A DNA stretch of 64,000 nt, taken from the NCBI GenBank assembly GCA_002104935.1, contig MCGT01000004.1, positions 62,001-126,000 of the forward strand. Reading direction: 5' to 3'. The notes under the pieces are model-generated. The model saw only the letters and a list, made by a program, of their open reading frames with translations. It did no database searches and was not told where the DNA came from. The DNA comes from Hesseltinella vesiculosa (Eukaryota > Mucoromycota > Mucoromycetes > Mucorales > Cunninghamellaceae). Below are positions 31,028 to 44,157 of this stretch, piece by piece (the first letter of the stretch is position 1; every line of letters begins with the position of its first letter). The position numbers and the translations under genes were made by a program.

Positions 31028-33953
31028 ATGTCATCTCTCCAAGGATCTCCACCCCCTTCACCTAATAGCAAAGGCAATGGCGAAACAAACATGCTATACT
31101 GTCCCGTTAAAAGAACCGACAAGCTTAGTTGGACACCTTTTTTACGAGAGTATATCTCCAATGGCTACGCTGAACACCCTGACCTCTACACAGACGACTT
31201 TCGCCTCTTGGATGAACTACGAAACGACTGCATTTACGTGGAACAAACCGAAAAAGCATTGAACAGACTCATCAAGTAATGCTCCCCTGCCTCTTACTAC
31301 CATGGCATCCAGTTTTATATCTGTTGCTAACAACTTCATTTTCCTCCAGGTACTATGCTCAGTTGGTTTTCATTGGGTCCAAGTTTCCCATTGATGTAAT
31401 GGATAACCTTGTATTATCCCTACCATGACCCCACCACTGACATTCAGATTGTCCTCTTTAGATTGGTGTTGAATTTCCTTGGTACTTGGCATTTTCCTCA
31501 CCACAAAGCCAGCCTGGTACGACCCCCACTTTCTTTTTTTTTTTTTTTTTTCTCATCAGGATAGTCACCGTTTCTTCCATTTTGTCATAGTGCACCATCG
31601 AAACATGAACTATGAAAAAGCCTGCATCCTTTATTCCATTGGCGCCATGTACAGTCAATTAGGTAGCTCTGAAAATCGACTTTCCGACGAAAGTGTTAAG
31701 CGTGCTTGTAATTATTTCAAGGTAAGAAGAACACGGCCGTCGTCTTCCAATACCCTAACCATCTCTCCTCCATGTTATTAGAATGCCGCCGGCTGTTTTA
31801 AACATTTGCAAGACGTGGTGATTCCAGAAATGCGCATCTCGCCGCCCGTGGACATGTCAGCCTATGCATTGAAAACACTGATCAATTTGATGCTCGCCCA
31901 GGCCCAGGAATGTGTATGGCAAAAGGCAGCCATGGATCAACTGCGTGACGGCACCATTGCTCGTCTGGCCATCAAGATTGCCAACTTTTACGACGCCGCC
32001 TATGAACTTGCAAGCAACTCCTCCATTCAGACCGTCTTTCCCCGTCATTGGCTGACCCACATGCAAATCAAGGCCCTCCACTTCCACGCCGGAGCCCAGT
32101 TCCGCAAGTCCTCCGAATGCATTTCCAAAAACAAGTATGGCGAGGAAATCGCCCGCCTGCAGCTTGCCCAAGGCCATGTCCGCCGTGCCTTTGAGCTTTT
32201 GCAATCTTGGTTCTCCAATAATGCCGTCGGGGTCAGTTCCCTTGTCGTCAGCGATCTCAAGTCGCTGCAGCAGATCATCCAGACCAACCTTAACCGTGCC
32301 GTCAAGGACAACGATGTCATCTACCTCGAACAAATCCCTCTGGCCTCGTCCCTGCCTCCCATCCAACAATTTGAAATGGTCCAACCCGATCCTCCTGCTC
32401 AGATCATCGACCCAATCTCTCTGATGCTCAACAATGAGCAGCAAGATGATACCTTGCCCCACCCAGTCATCGGCCTTCCTCTGTTCCAAAAGCTCGTACC
32501 TTTTGCCGTCCATCAAGCCGCAAGTGTCTATGTCGACCGCAAAGAACGCATGGTGAAGGATGATATTTTTGGCCGTCTGGATGAATTAACCCAAGTCTAT
32601 GACAGGTAAACCCTGATGCCCTCCCTCTCCTGCCTTTAATCTCTGATATGGACTTGCACGAGAACGTCGCGATTGACACCTTCTTTTAGTACACTGCAAT
32701 CGTTGAATCTGGCTAGCATTTTATTCCAACCCAAGCAACAAGAGGAGGGCTTACCGGTGGATTTGCTTCAGCAAGCGGCCGAGATCCGCAGCGAAGGCGG
32801 GTCTACAGCTCTTTATACACTCTGGCAACAGGTGCAGCAATCCAGTGGCAAGAACGCCAAGCTGTTGGAAGATGCCTTTAATTCTTTGGATGACGAACAA
32901 GAACTGGACGACGAACTACGGCAACGCTACGGCCAAGGTGAACACGAGGAAACCCTGACATGAGCTGACCTCATTTTTTTTTTTTTTTTTGCAACGTGCG
33001 TAGAATGGGCACGTGCACCATCACTCAAGTTGACCGAACCCCTGGTGGCCCAAGGCCAAAAGCATCGCAACACATTGTTGGCTGCACAAAAAGCAGACGA
33101 CATTGTGCGCAAGAAACTGGACAAGTGGGCCAAAATCATCGATGTGCTGATGTTAAGCAATGACGAACTGGAACGATCAATCCCCAGCAACACCGGAGGC
33201 TACAGCCAAGACGAAGAAGGCGCCGAGGACCAGTCAGGCACCAGCCGAGCATCACAGCTTAAACGCCTCAAGGAGCTCTGGGACGAGATGGATGAGCACT
33301 GCAAAATGCGCAAAGCTATCAAAGACCAGGCCAAGCGCATGGCCAACTCCGACGACATCTCGCCCGCCTTGCTCAAAAAAGCTGCCGAGCTGACTGCCAA
33401 GTCGCCTGTGGTCAAGATTGATCCGGCCCAGTTTGAAGACCTATTTGTCGAGCACTTGCGCAAGTACGATTCGTTTTTGATGAAAGTCGACGAAGAAGAT
33501 GAATTCCAGGCCCAGGTGCTGCGTGACATGTCCCGTCTGTGCAAAGACCATGCCCATACCCAGTCTCCATCCATTGGCCCCTCCAAACGCGACAAGGCTC
33601 TGCAAAACCTCAGTCAAGCCTATGCCATGTTCAAAGAAATCAAAGTTAATCTCAGCGAAGGCATGAAGGTAGGCTTTTCTCAAAGCTGTGGCAAAAGGCA
33701 TGAACACTCACCGTCCTTTTTTTGTTTCATCCGCAGTTTTATGAAGACCATGCCAAAGGATTGATGAACTTTCGAGACAACTGCCGTGATTACTTTTACA
33801 TGCGTCAATCGGAAGCCGGTAGCATGACCAAGTAAGTAGATCTAGCTGGCACCCGGTGAACCCACCTTTTTTTTTGAAACATGCTCACCCTCTTTTTCAT
33901 GACCTAGTCAACTCACCCCTGGCATGGAAAGGTTGGACATCAACGACAACTAG
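31028..33953 (+). CDS. Bro1-domain/ALIX-V protein, Rim20/PalA-like
   Basis: A multi-exon gene encoding a BRO1 domain ([85 protein letters not shown]) and then the V-shaped coiled-coil domain ([40 protein letters not shown]). The C-terminus ([20 protein letters not shown], then YMRQSEAG) resembles PalA. Bro1-domain proteins bind ESCRT-III Snf7; Rim20/PalA scaffolds cleavage of the PacC/Rim101 pH regulator, whereas Bro1/Vps31 acts in vacuolar sorting. The short C-terminus without a long proline-rich tail favours Rim20/PalA, but Bro1 is not excluded. The intron at about 31517-31590 must use the acceptor before VHHRN to keep frame. Confidence 0.85.
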
Positions 33954-35358
33954 GTAGTATGCTTGTATTATTATGATCATCTTTTGATACCCACTCCCTC
34001 TTGGTTTATCTATTTCACTTCTCACCGACAAACGCATCTTTTATCCACTATCATATTTTTGCTCCTCTCTTTGTTCAATAAACAAGGCGATAGTTATCAT
34101 CCGCAGTACAATACCGGTGTTGATCCATCTGGGCCGTGCTGGATTTTAGAGAGAGGCAATGCTACCCAGTTGATGTCAGCGACCTGGGAGTGCCTCTTCC
34201 ATATGACTTTGGCATAGACATGGGGTCTTAACTTGAAAGGCTTGCACTGGCTACATCATCGAGCCTGTTTTTTTTTCTTTTTTCACCTATACATGGAGGA
34301 AATGGGTAAATGCGAATATGACTAGTCTCTGGCTCCTCGCCACGAGGGCCGAACAGCAACGTATGCCTTCATCATCTTGACTGAAGGATCGGAGATACAA
34401 TAATGAAAAACAATGACAAAAATTTGCTTGGCAACCATTGCCGCTCGACTTCCTGTTTTTCAGTACCAATATGTCGCATGGGATTCAGGATTGACACCTT
34501 TGCTCAAAAGCACTGACGGACGCTGTGCTCATTTTCCGGCTTCCTCGGAGGATCTCTGTTGCTATGGTCAAAATATGTCTGTAAAACGACCTCACTCGCT
34601 TGATCCCAAACTTAGCCTGGAGTTAGTTAGCAGTGAGAGGTGGCCATGGTCAAAGTCAAGGGCCACCTTGGTATTGGCCAGGGAAGAAATGAATGGATAG
34701 AACAAAGTGGGGATAGCAGCCAGATTCAAACTCCGCTCTTCCTATTTAAGAACATCGTTAGGTGATCGCAAGATGGGTGCGAAGACTTACCACTTGCTGT
34801 AATATGAAGAGAAATAGATACAAAAGATGTTACATCGGTGCCACCCAAGTCATGCAAAGGGCCTAGTGATGAATCTTTTTTTTTTTTCTGCCAGCTGCTA
34901 TTGCCATTTCCTTTTAGTCTACCACTGACGAGGGTGGAGCCAGGGCAATAAAACATCCGATCAATGCAAAAGGGTAGATTGTCGCTTTATCTTACGGTTA
35001 ATTATGAAAACATGTTGAGAAGATCATGCAAAAGATTAAGGAGTCGGTGAGTGACAAGCGTGCTGTGCCTGTGTTCGCTCAGAAAGGGGAAGAGCTTGGA
35101 ACGTCTGTCACTCTTTCTGCCAATTTTTTTTTTAAAAAAAAAAAACCTCCTTTCTTGAAAAAAGGGACAAAAAAGGACTGGCGTGCCTTTTTATGACGGG
35201 AGAACCAACATCCAAGGAGTTAAGCTTTGTGCTTTTCAAATGCTTTTTTAAAGCTCAGAGGGGTTTCCGCTTTTTTTTTTCCTCTCTTTTTTATCATTCC
35301 CCCCTTTTTTTCTTTCACTTTTTTTTTTTCCTTCGTAACTTTCACTTTTCTTTAAGAA
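33954..35358. other. Intergenic region
   Basis: About 1.4 kb without a recognised gene. The right end (35100-35358) is a promoter-like stretch with A/T tracts and a long pyrimidine leader for the septin gene. Confidence 0.55.
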
Positions 35359-36675
35359 ATGACTAGCGTTGTCTCACCAATGGAAGTAGCTCCTCCTCCA
35401 CCTCCTGTACCTATCACATCCTCTGGTACAGGCATCGCCAATTTGCCTAACCAGCGACACAAGATTGTGGCCAAGAACGGCGCCAATTTCACCGTCATGG
35501 TTTGCGGGGAGTCTGGTGTGGGCAAAACCACCTTTGTCAACACGCTCTTCACCTCCACCATAAAAGAACCCAAAAACCTGTCCAAGCGTCGAGTGAAGAC
35601 GCCTAACAAGACTGTCCAAATCCAGATCACCAAGGCTGAATTGGAGGAAAAGATGTTCAAGGTCAAACTTACCATCATTGACACGCCTGGCTTTGGCGAT
35701 TATGTCAATAACCGCCATTCGTGGATCCCCATTGTCGACTTTTTGGACGATCAACATGAAAAATACATGCGCCAAGAACAGCAGCCCTGCCGTAAAGGTG
35801 TCATGGATATGCGTGTTCATGCCTGTCTCTATTTCATCAAACCCTCTGGTCACACGTAAGATCCTTAGAGAAATGAGAGGAATTATGTTGTGGATGAAGA
35901 CACTCTGATCTGGGACCAAAACAAAAAAAAAAATCTACGGTTGTCATGGCAACCTGATACACCTGAACCGGTGAAAAATGAACCATACCTTTCTCTTTTC
36001 ACTCGCTAGATTGTCACCTTTGGATATTGAAGTCATGAAACGTTTGGGATCCAGAGTCAACTTGATTCCTGTGATTGCCAAAGCTGATACTTTGACCCCC
36101 TCTGATTTGTCCAAGTTCAAGCAAAACGTACGTAAAAAAAAAAAAATCTCCTAAAATCCCTGTCTCCCTTGGGTTCATTGTTGTTACCGTGATGTACCCC
36201 ATCCCTCTCTCTCTCATCCATTCACCTTGTCCCCCCCCTTTTTTTTTTGAAGCATGTTCCTTGCCCCTAAAAAAAAGCTCCGTTCTCACCCCCCTTATTT
36301 TTTATTTTTGCTGTTGGGGCGAATCTCCCTAGATCCGTGAAGTCATCAGTGCTCAAAACATCCAGGTTTACTCGTGTCCTATTGAAAGTGACGATGAAGC
36401 TACTACCAAACGTAACATGAACATCATGCAAGCCTTGCCATTTGCTGTCATTGGCTCTACGCAAGATGTCGTGACGCAGGACGGCCGCAAGGTCAAGGGC
36501 CGTGAATATTCCTGGGGTGTGGCCGAAGTCGAAAACGACGAACATTGTGACTTTAGGAAATTGCGAAGCTTGTTGATTCGTACACACATGTTGGATCTGA
36601 TCACCACTACCGAAGAAAACCATTACGAAAACTACCGTCAATCTCAAATGGAGACCCGCAAGTTTGGTGACCCTC

Positions 36676-36710
<35 letters not shown>

Positions 36711-36994
36711 AGCGCTGCGCAGGCTTGATGTTCATCATCGTTTTTCATTCATTCAGTGCCACTCCCAACGAAAACGCCAAATTTAAAGAAGAAGAAGACT
36801 TGTTACGTCGCCGATTCACTGAACAAGTCAAGTCAGAGGAATCGCGCTTCCGTGCTTGGGAACAGCAATTACTGAGCGAACGTGATCGTCTCCACAAGGA
36901 ATTGGAGCAGCAGAGCGAAAAGGTCAAAGAATTGCAGGCCGATATTGATTCCTATTATTACCAGCGAGATTCTCCCAAGACCATTCGCAAGTAA
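35359..36994 (+). CDS. Septin GTPase (probably Cdc11/AspA class)
   Basis: Four exons. After a Pro-rich start, [20 protein letters not shown] precedes the P-loop GESGVGKT (G1), with [10 protein letters not shown] (G3), PVIAKADTL (G4) and the septin-unique segment ([38 protein letters not shown]). The last exon is a coiled coil ([38 protein letters not shown]). Septins polymerise into heteromeric filaments at septa and hyphal tips. Class assignment is from remembered similarity and is less sure than the family. The intron before the coiled-coil exon begins with 29 consecutive A after GT. Confidence 0.93.
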
Positions 36995-37231
36995 CAAAGT
37001 AAAAAAAAAAAAAAAAAGACAGGGCTTCCTGCCGTTTCTTTGCCCATGTTATCTTCAACCCTTCAAACTTATTTGTTGCGCCTCCTTTTTTGTTCCTGCT
37101 CATCCACGTGCATGTATGTCTCCTTTTTACTCGCTCCTCACCTTTTTTTTAAAGCCTAGTACGATGAAAATAATTATAATAAAGAAGAAAAGGCCCATCC
37201 ATCATTTATTATCACAGAAAAAAAAGCAGGT

Positions 37232-38869
37232 CTATAGAAAGAAAAGAGCAACGGTCATTAGGAGTATCATTAGTGAGAGAGTGGTTAGCCAGCAACCAAC
37301 ACCCCAACGGGATTCAAAGCCAGGCACCGGCCGTGGTGAAGCCGTCATCATATCATGTAAAAACGTGTTCAAGTGGTCACCAAACGCTTCAATGGAGAAC
37401 TTTTTCTGGACATGAGCGCGACCGTTACGGCCCATGGCCACGCCGTCGAATTCGCCAGAGATGAAGCCACGTAGACCATCGGCCCATAGTTGCACGTCCG
37501 GTGGTAACAGCAGACCCGTGACTTTGTCGTTGATGGATTCCAAAGGGCCGCCCGTGTTGGTGGCAATGACGGGAATGGAGGAGTACATGCCTTCGACAGG
37601 TGTGATCCCAAAGTGTTCGTTCGTTGGGGTGTAAAGAAGCACTTTGGATTCTTGGAGCAAAAACGTGCGTTGGTTGTCGTTGAACGAGCAAACAAACACA
37701 ACCTGCGCGTCGGCATCCGGCTGTTGTGTTGTCCCTGGGAAGATCTTGGCCACCTTGAGTTGTAGTTGATTCGTCGCCAGAGCTTCCAGTTCTTCCAGGT
37801 ATTCGACATTTTCTCGCACACGGCGGTCATAGCCACCTGTCGATGGGAAACGTGTGAGAAGCCTTGGTGACTTTCAGAAAGGAGGGTTACCTGCAATGAC
37901 CAGGCGGTATTGGGCAAAGACATCGGCTGGGATCATGTTGACACGCTTGAGCTCGGCAAAGGCAAGGAGTGCCAAGGCTATGTTCTTTTTTCGTTCGAAG
38001 CGATTGATGGACACCAAGGTGTTTTTGGGTGATTCCAAAATTTGGACCAAAGGGTCCGAGTAATCAACGGCACGATCATAAGCAGCAAAATTAATAGGCG
38101 GATACAGGACTTTGGGTAGGTAGTCGATGCTGGGGAAGGATTGCTTGAACGTGTTTCTGGTAAATTTACTGTTCACCACAATCGCATCGGCCGAGTCTAA
38201 GAAAAAAAGGGAGGTGAGTCGATTGGGTGATGCAGGGGGCAGGAAAGCTACTTGTTGTCCATTCTTCCAATTTGTCAAAGACATAGCGGTAGGCTTCTTT
38301 GAGGCGAGAGGTTCGAATCGCTAAAAGCTTGTCCGGAAAGTGGCAATAGAATAAAATACGAGCGGAGGTGGCCCATTTAAGCAAAGGGACACAGGCACTG
38401 AGCTGGTCAATAAAAAGAGCATCGTAGGTGTCACGGTGGTAGAGAGCAATCCACATTGTTAGCTGGAATTGGCGCAGGATGGAGCATAAAATAAAGAATC
38501 GATGAAACACATGTCGAGGTAGCTTGTCGCCAATCACTTTCACTTTGAGTGTTCCTGTCATTGGAAAAATAAAAATAAATAAAAAAAAAGGTCATGATGG
38601 GGTCAAGCATTGCTTTTTTTTTTACCGTCGCGAGTTTCTTCAAAGCAATGAGAAGGATCATGATGGCTGGTATACATGATGACTTGATGACCTTTTTGTT
38701 GAGCAGCCAGAGCTGCATCGACCACCAAGCGTTCGGCGCCGCCTACGTAGGACAACAGAGATGAGATCGTAATTATGATAGCACAGTAGGAAGATCAGAG
38801 TAGCACCTTACCAATGCCAAGGTCAGGATGAATAAACGCAATTTTTAAGCTTGGTTCAGATGTAGGCAT
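37232..38869 (-). CDS. ALG2: ALG2 alpha-1,3/1,6-mannosyltransferase
   Basis: Exons start at [20 protein letters not shown] and proceed through [90 protein letters not shown] and the GT4 EX7E block [17 protein letters not shown]. The protein ends in a hydrophobic helix ([20 protein letters not shown]). ALG2 adds the second and third mannoses to the dolichol-linked oligosaccharide on the cytosolic face of the ER, and the C-terminal membrane segment fits. The promoter is divergent with LSM8, about 185 nt. Confidence 0.95.
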
Positions 38870-38984
38870 TGGTGTCAATTAAGAAAGAGGAAGAAAGACA
38901 AAAACGTGGCCGCCTGCAAAAAAAAGACAGCTTTTAAATTCAAACGCAGCACAGCTACTTTTTATTTTTTTTCAAGCGTCATGT

Positions 38985-39016
<32 letters not shown>

Positions 39017-39054
39017 TACTAAATCACCAAGTGTTTACTTCGTCGTTCACCAAT

Positions 39055-39518
39055 ATGAGTCTCATCCAACCATTCATCAACCGTAAGCGATCAATCATGA
39101 ATGGTGCATGGGTCCATTAATTTTTATGTTTGCACCTTGCAGAAAAAGTCTTGGTGGTCACCATGGACGGTCGGGTGTATGTGGTAAGCTGATGGAGGGA
39201 TGGTAAATGACCATCCATCTAACATTGCATTTTACTTATGATAGGGAACATTGCTAGGAACCGATCACAGCTCCAATATGATCTTGGATAAGTGTGAAGA
39301 ACGCGTGTTTTCCACCACTGGTACAGAGATCTCACCTTTGGGCGTGTATGTCATTCGAGGGGATAACTTGTAAGTGCCTCGATTCTTCCTTACGATGACC
39401 GATCAGGACGCTTATGTCTTCTTTCAGAGTCACCATTGGTATATTGGATCCGGAACTCGACGAACAAACCGACCTCGCCACAGTCCAAGCCGACCCTCTA
39501 CCTGAACTACGATATTAG
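39055..39518 (+). CDS. LSM8: U6 snRNA-associated Sm-like protein LSm8
   Basis: Four exons (39055-39082, 39143-39183, 39245-39369, 39428-39518) give 94 residues. Sm1 is VLVVTMDGRVYVGTLLGTD with NMILDKCEERVF; Sm2 is GVYVIRGDNLVTIG, with the RGDN signature. LSm8 marks the nuclear LSm2-8 ring that binds the U6 3' end in splicing. The first exon holds only nine codons plus one base. Confidence 0.93.
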
Positions 39519-39939
39519 CAGAGTCTCTTTCCCTCTCACTCTCTTGTCTCCCCTCTTCATCCTAGATTTTATTTTCCTCATTCGATATCACCTCCAACAC
39601 GCCATACATCTTTCTCTTCATCCTTATGTATCATATGATTGTTGAAACAAGTCATTTTTTATACCAAAAAAATAAAAAAAACTCTCGGTCTCCAGTAACT
39701 TTACGGCTGCCTGCAAAGACAGGGTTAAGATCGGCGGGGGAGGTGCTTAGGAAGAGGAGATATTTCGTATGAGAGGATGACGAATTTGACAAGGACGGCA
39801 AACGCTGGTATCGTTGTCACCAAAGGCAAAGAACTGTGAAAAAAAACAAGCAGGAGGCGGTGGTCTTTTTTTTTTTGGCTCTATTTTTTTTATTATTTTC
39901 GATGCAGCTCTTCTTTTTTCTTTATTCTTGTGCGCAGAG
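39519..39939. other. Intergenic region
   Basis: LSM8 3' flank with an AATAAA at about 39669, then a T-rich leader for TFIIE-alpha. No other gene seen. Confidence 0.5.
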
Positions 39940-41612
39940 ATGGATGTCCTTAAAATGCTGGTGTCCAAGGTGGCAAGAGCCTTTTACGATCCCAAATACA
40001 TTGTTATTTTAGATGCCTTGAATAACGCACCTCCAAACTCCAATGGGTAAATCTCATCTAAAAAGACCAGCGCCAGACTGATCATTTTCGCAAATGGCAG
40101 TGTACGAGAAGACGATCTTGCTCCTGTATTAAAAATGACAACGAGAGAATTACATTCATTGTGTGGCAAGCTTCGCGACCAGCGATTGTTAAAAATGTAA
40201 AAGAACCCACCCATTCATTTACCTTTTAAAAAAGGAATACACGCACACACACACAATCAAAATGACGACATGTTGCGCTGACGATCTTTGATCTATTCAC
40301 AGGGGCACTCGGATGGAAAATCGAAAGCAAGATCAACGACCCATCCCAAAGACATTTTACTACCTAGACTACAAGGAATTTGTGGATGTGGTAAAGTGGA
40401 AAATGTACCAAATGCAGCTCATGGTGCGCGAAAAACTGCGCAAGGAATCCGAGAATCAAGGCTATGTTTGCCAGCAATGCCACGCCCAGTACTCCACGCT
40501 GGACGCCATGCCCCTGGCCCGCATGGGCTCCTTTTTTTGCGATATCTGTAGCGAGGAACTCAAGGAAAATGACAATTCAGAAAACGTCAAAACCAGCCAA
40601 CGCGAACTCGCCCGGCTGCGGGAACAGCAGCAGCCCATCATCAACCTCCTCAAGCAAACAGACTCGGTCGTCATACCCCAGAGCTACACATACAAGCCCT
40701 TTTACACGAACAATAAGAAGAATGGCGTCAGAGGTTAGATGAGAAAGAAAAAAATCGTTGCTGAGACTCACGCAACCACCCTCTTTCCTAGATCCCGTGC
40801 CTATGTTGTCCCAAGAACAAACCACAAGCATGGGTGACATCATTGTTGACTTGCAAATGGACGTCGAAGCCGCCCGCCGTGCGAAACAGCTGGAAGCTGA
40901 AGAAAAACGACAGCAAAACGCACTCCCTGTTTGGCATCAACGGAGTACTGTGTCCGATACCTTGATTGGCACGGGTGATACTCCGGTGGATGATACGCAA
41001 TATACTGACACCGATGAACAAGAAGAACCTGATAAGGACTTGGAGGTGGATCCTGACACGGCCGACTGTAAGTGTCTGTGTGGGAGACTCAAACTGAGAG
41101 AGAGGGCTCAACCTCCTTTGAATAGATTATGAACAGTACTACGCATCCCTAAGCGAGGCACAAGCGCCAGAGGGTGAGATGGATGGCCTGGAAGAGAGCG
41201 AGATTGCTGACGACGACAACGACGACGATGGCTTTGAAGAAGTCGGTATGGACGACCCCATCCCTGGCAAGCGTGCCTACTCCTCTGAAGACACTGACCT
41301 GGAAGAGAAGTAATGCCTCATTCAGAGAGCGATGATTTTCAGTCCCTGACTTCCCCCTTCTTTGCAGCAAGCGTGCTCGATTAGATCTGGAGGACGACGT
41401 CGAAGGTGATTTGGAAGACGAGGATATTCCCTTTGTTTCAGGTAAATCTCGTGACCAACCGCTGCCGACTGGCTATCTAACCAGCCTTTCTTCCCTCAGT
41501 GAATGGCGTAGAGAAACGACTGGACGAGATCTCTGAAGACGATCAGCGGCACATGTCAACCGATGAATACAAGGCATATTATGAGGCCTGGCAAAATTGG
41601 CAAAACGAATGA
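39940..41612 (+). CDS. TFA1: Transcription initiation factor TFIIE subunit alpha
   Basis: Six or more exons. The N-terminal winged helix reads MLVSKVARAFYDPKYIVILD, REDDLAPVLKMTTRELHSLC, KLRDQRLLKM, then TFYYLDYKEFVDVVKWKM. A C4 zinc finger follows (CQQC...CDIC). The C-terminal half is acidic (DGFEEVGMDD, LEDDVEGDLEDEDIPFVSVN) and ends DEYKAYYEAWQNWQNE. TFIIE-alpha binds Pol II and recruits and stimulates TFIIH. The ATG at 39940 is preferred over 39814 because the intervening residues are a Phe/Gly-rich read of T runs. A short CA repeat lies in the intron near 40245. Confidence 0.93.
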
Positions 41613-41946
41613 TGCCGCCATCAATACAATAAATTTAAAATGCATAAACACGGAATGGCTCCCTCTTTATTAAACCGATCGGCAGCACGATGTATGTCAT
41701 CAGAGACCAGCTTTGCATGGACGAGGTGAATGAACGATGGTGGAAGACAATGGTGTCATTCCGTGCATTCGGAACCAAGGCGTGCCACAGATATAGAAAA
41801 AAAGAGGGGGGGGGGGAGGGTCAGAAGAAAGTCCTCGGTAGTTATTTTCAGGCGTCTCTGATATGAACAATGGCTTTGACCACTAGGAAATACGATCTTT
41901 TTTATAATTTTTTTATTTCAACGAATCCATGCAAAGAGAACTACGT
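41613..41946. other. Convergent intergenic region
   Basis: Between the 3' ends of TFIIE-alpha and eS26. Contains AATAAA (about 41629) and an 11-nt G run near 41807. Nothing else seen. Confidence 0.5.
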
Positions 41947-42671
41947 TTAAGCCTTGTTGGCAGCCTGAAAAAAAAAAGAAAAGGTCAGTCCATCGCCATC
42001 TGTGCACGGCAGCTCTATCTCAATACGCCTACCTTTTGGAAACGGAAACGGGGAGGAGGAGCACGGTTGCGACGAGCAACGGCGGAACGGACGCGGACAA
42101 TACGGGCGTGAATGGCACCTGGAAAGAGAGAGGGAAAACAAATGAGAACTAGCCTTTGACGAGTCGGTTTGAGGCTTACAAGACACGCAGTAGTGCAACT
42201 TGACGTAAAGCTTGGGAATGGCATATTCTTCGTAGATAGAGGCTTCTTGAAGATCACGCACGGCAGCAGCTTCAATCATGTTACGGATGGTGAAACGCTT
42301 GATGGCCTTGTCCTAAAGGATGGGATAAAAAAAAATCATCGCTCAGTCACCGAAAATGCGTGGCATGCGTTGTCATTGTTGTCCTACCTTGGGGCAACAA
42401 CGGTAACAGTTGATGCAGCGAACGAACTTGTTGTGGCCACGGCCGTGCTTGTTGCGTCCGTTGTTTCTTCTCTTGCAGGTCTAAAATCAAAATCGAGCAT
42501 TGAGTGTCATGGCCTCGATATAAAAAAAAATCCATCCATCCGTTCATCCATCCAAGCGTCGATAGAAGGAGTCTCATCCATCCATTGCTGTTCATATAAA
42601 CATCTTTTCGTCCACCATTATGTCCTAATCTACACTACGAGCATCTTTCTAGCGACACCATCACTTACCAT
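41947..42671 (-). CDS. RPS26: 40S ribosomal protein eS26 (RPS26)
   Basis: The joined exons read [101 protein letters not shown] and AANKA, matching eS26 along its length with the zinc-binding Cys conserved. eS26 lines the mRNA exit channel of the small subunit. The start codon (42669-42671) is directly followed by an intron, so the first coding exon is only ATG. Introns contain long T runs. Confidence 0.93.
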
Positions 42672-42896
42672 ATTCTTTGAAGATCGAGATCGAGGAAGAA
42701 AAAAAAAAAGAGGAGGGGACGAGTCTGTCCTTTATTTTTTTTTTTTCGTTTGTCATTGTCCGACGCCGGACTTTTGTCATTTTTGGGGTCTGGAGGGGGG
42801 CCTACAACATTGATGGCCCTGTAAGCCAACCGTAACTTACAAAAGAGAGAAAAGTGCAAGTCAATTTATTGGGATGCATAGACATATCAAGGGAGT

Positions 42897-44064
42897 CTAT
42901 AGACTAAGCCATTTGGGACTCAAAAAGGAGCGAGAGATCATGCCAAAGTCCACATAGGTCGTGGACAAAAAGACGAACTGGGCAAAGGTCCGGCAGGCTA
43001 TGCCAAAAAGAACCACACCAAGAGTGCTTGCATAGGATAGATTAAGGTATACTAAGAAGCATAGACACGAACAAAATAAAAATGAGACTCCACCTCTACT
43101 GCCGTCTTTTCCAGTTACCAGAGAGCGCCTCGACATTGGAGGCGAGGGTAATAAGATTCACCAGCCAAGAATACTCCAACTGCTCATAATTCCATATCAC
43201 CATCAGAATCAATAGCATTTTGCCAAAACTAGAGATCACCAGAGTCATGGCCACATAGTTAAACCTGCAGCAGAGAAAATGATCAGCCCACCAAACCGGT
43301 GCCGTTTCTTGGATCCACAGGCTTACTTGATGCATCGGTGTCGATAAAAGAGCTGCAGAAAGAGGCAGATGCTGGAATGGAACACCACAAACTCTACAGA
43401 TCACCCCCCCCGTGGTTGGAAAAGAGTGAGACGAGTTCTTTTTCTCTCATCAGCCTACCTAGGACGCAAAGTGTAAGGATGTACAAATACTGGTAATACA
43501 ACGGTTTTCGAATAAAAAGGGAGTCAGGGAGGGAGCAGCACTGCTCAAGTCGAAACCATTTGATGTCTGGCGCGTAGTATGGAGAACAACGGTGAGACAT
43601 ATGATTCAAAAAGCAGCGACGACGTGTTTGATAACTTACACACTTCAAAAAGAATCAGAAGGATCGCAAACCTTAGCACGTTGGACTGCACAGGGCAATA
43701 TCGAAGAGGAAGACGCTCGTGAGCGTCAGACAAGAAACCCAAGAACACCAGTTTTTACCTGGATGCCATGACCATTTTGATCAATGCGGTTGAATAGCAA
43801 ATGACGATATACTTGAGGTTTCAGAAGCAGCATGTCAATAAAGATGATGACAAAATCGTGTTCAATGTACTTGTCTGCAAACTGCTGGCATCGTTCCTGA
43901 ACACGGAGGAGTGAAAATAATAAAAGAGTTTTGATTAAAGAACGGTTTCTTTAGCCCTGTCTCTTGTCCCCATCGCTTACACAAGACGTCAATCGGATGT
44001 TGTCTTTTCCATACTCTGTATATAAGTCGTGTACGGCTAATCCACATTCTACGCAGGTCGGCAT
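42897..44064 (-). CDS. ARV1: ARV1 family lipid-homeostasis protein
   Basis: Starts MPTCVECGLAVHDLYTEYGK DNIRLTSC, continuing in the next exon with a second CxxC (C-E-R-C) and QQFADKYIEHDFVIIFIDML, the ARV1 homology domain with its zinc ribbon. The rest is a multi-pass membrane region in several exons (YLNLSYASTLGVVLFGIACR) ending SFLSPKWLSL. ARV1 is an ER protein needed for sterol distribution and GPI-anchor mannosylation. Exon boundaries in the membrane half were not all resolved. It is tandem with eS26 on the minus strand. Confidence 0.88.
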
Positions 44065-44157
44065 GGATGCATAACGAAAAAAGAGAGAGTAAAAACAGGT
44101 GAAAAAAAAAAAAAAAAAAAGCTTGCAGCGGACCTTGATTTTTAGTCTATGGTTTTT

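Noticed and set aside
38300..38320. GGTTCGAATCG resembling a tRNA T-loop
   Set aside because: It lies inside the ALG2 coding exon (IRTSRLK) and no cloverleaf can be built around it. No convincing tRNA was seen elsewhere by eye.
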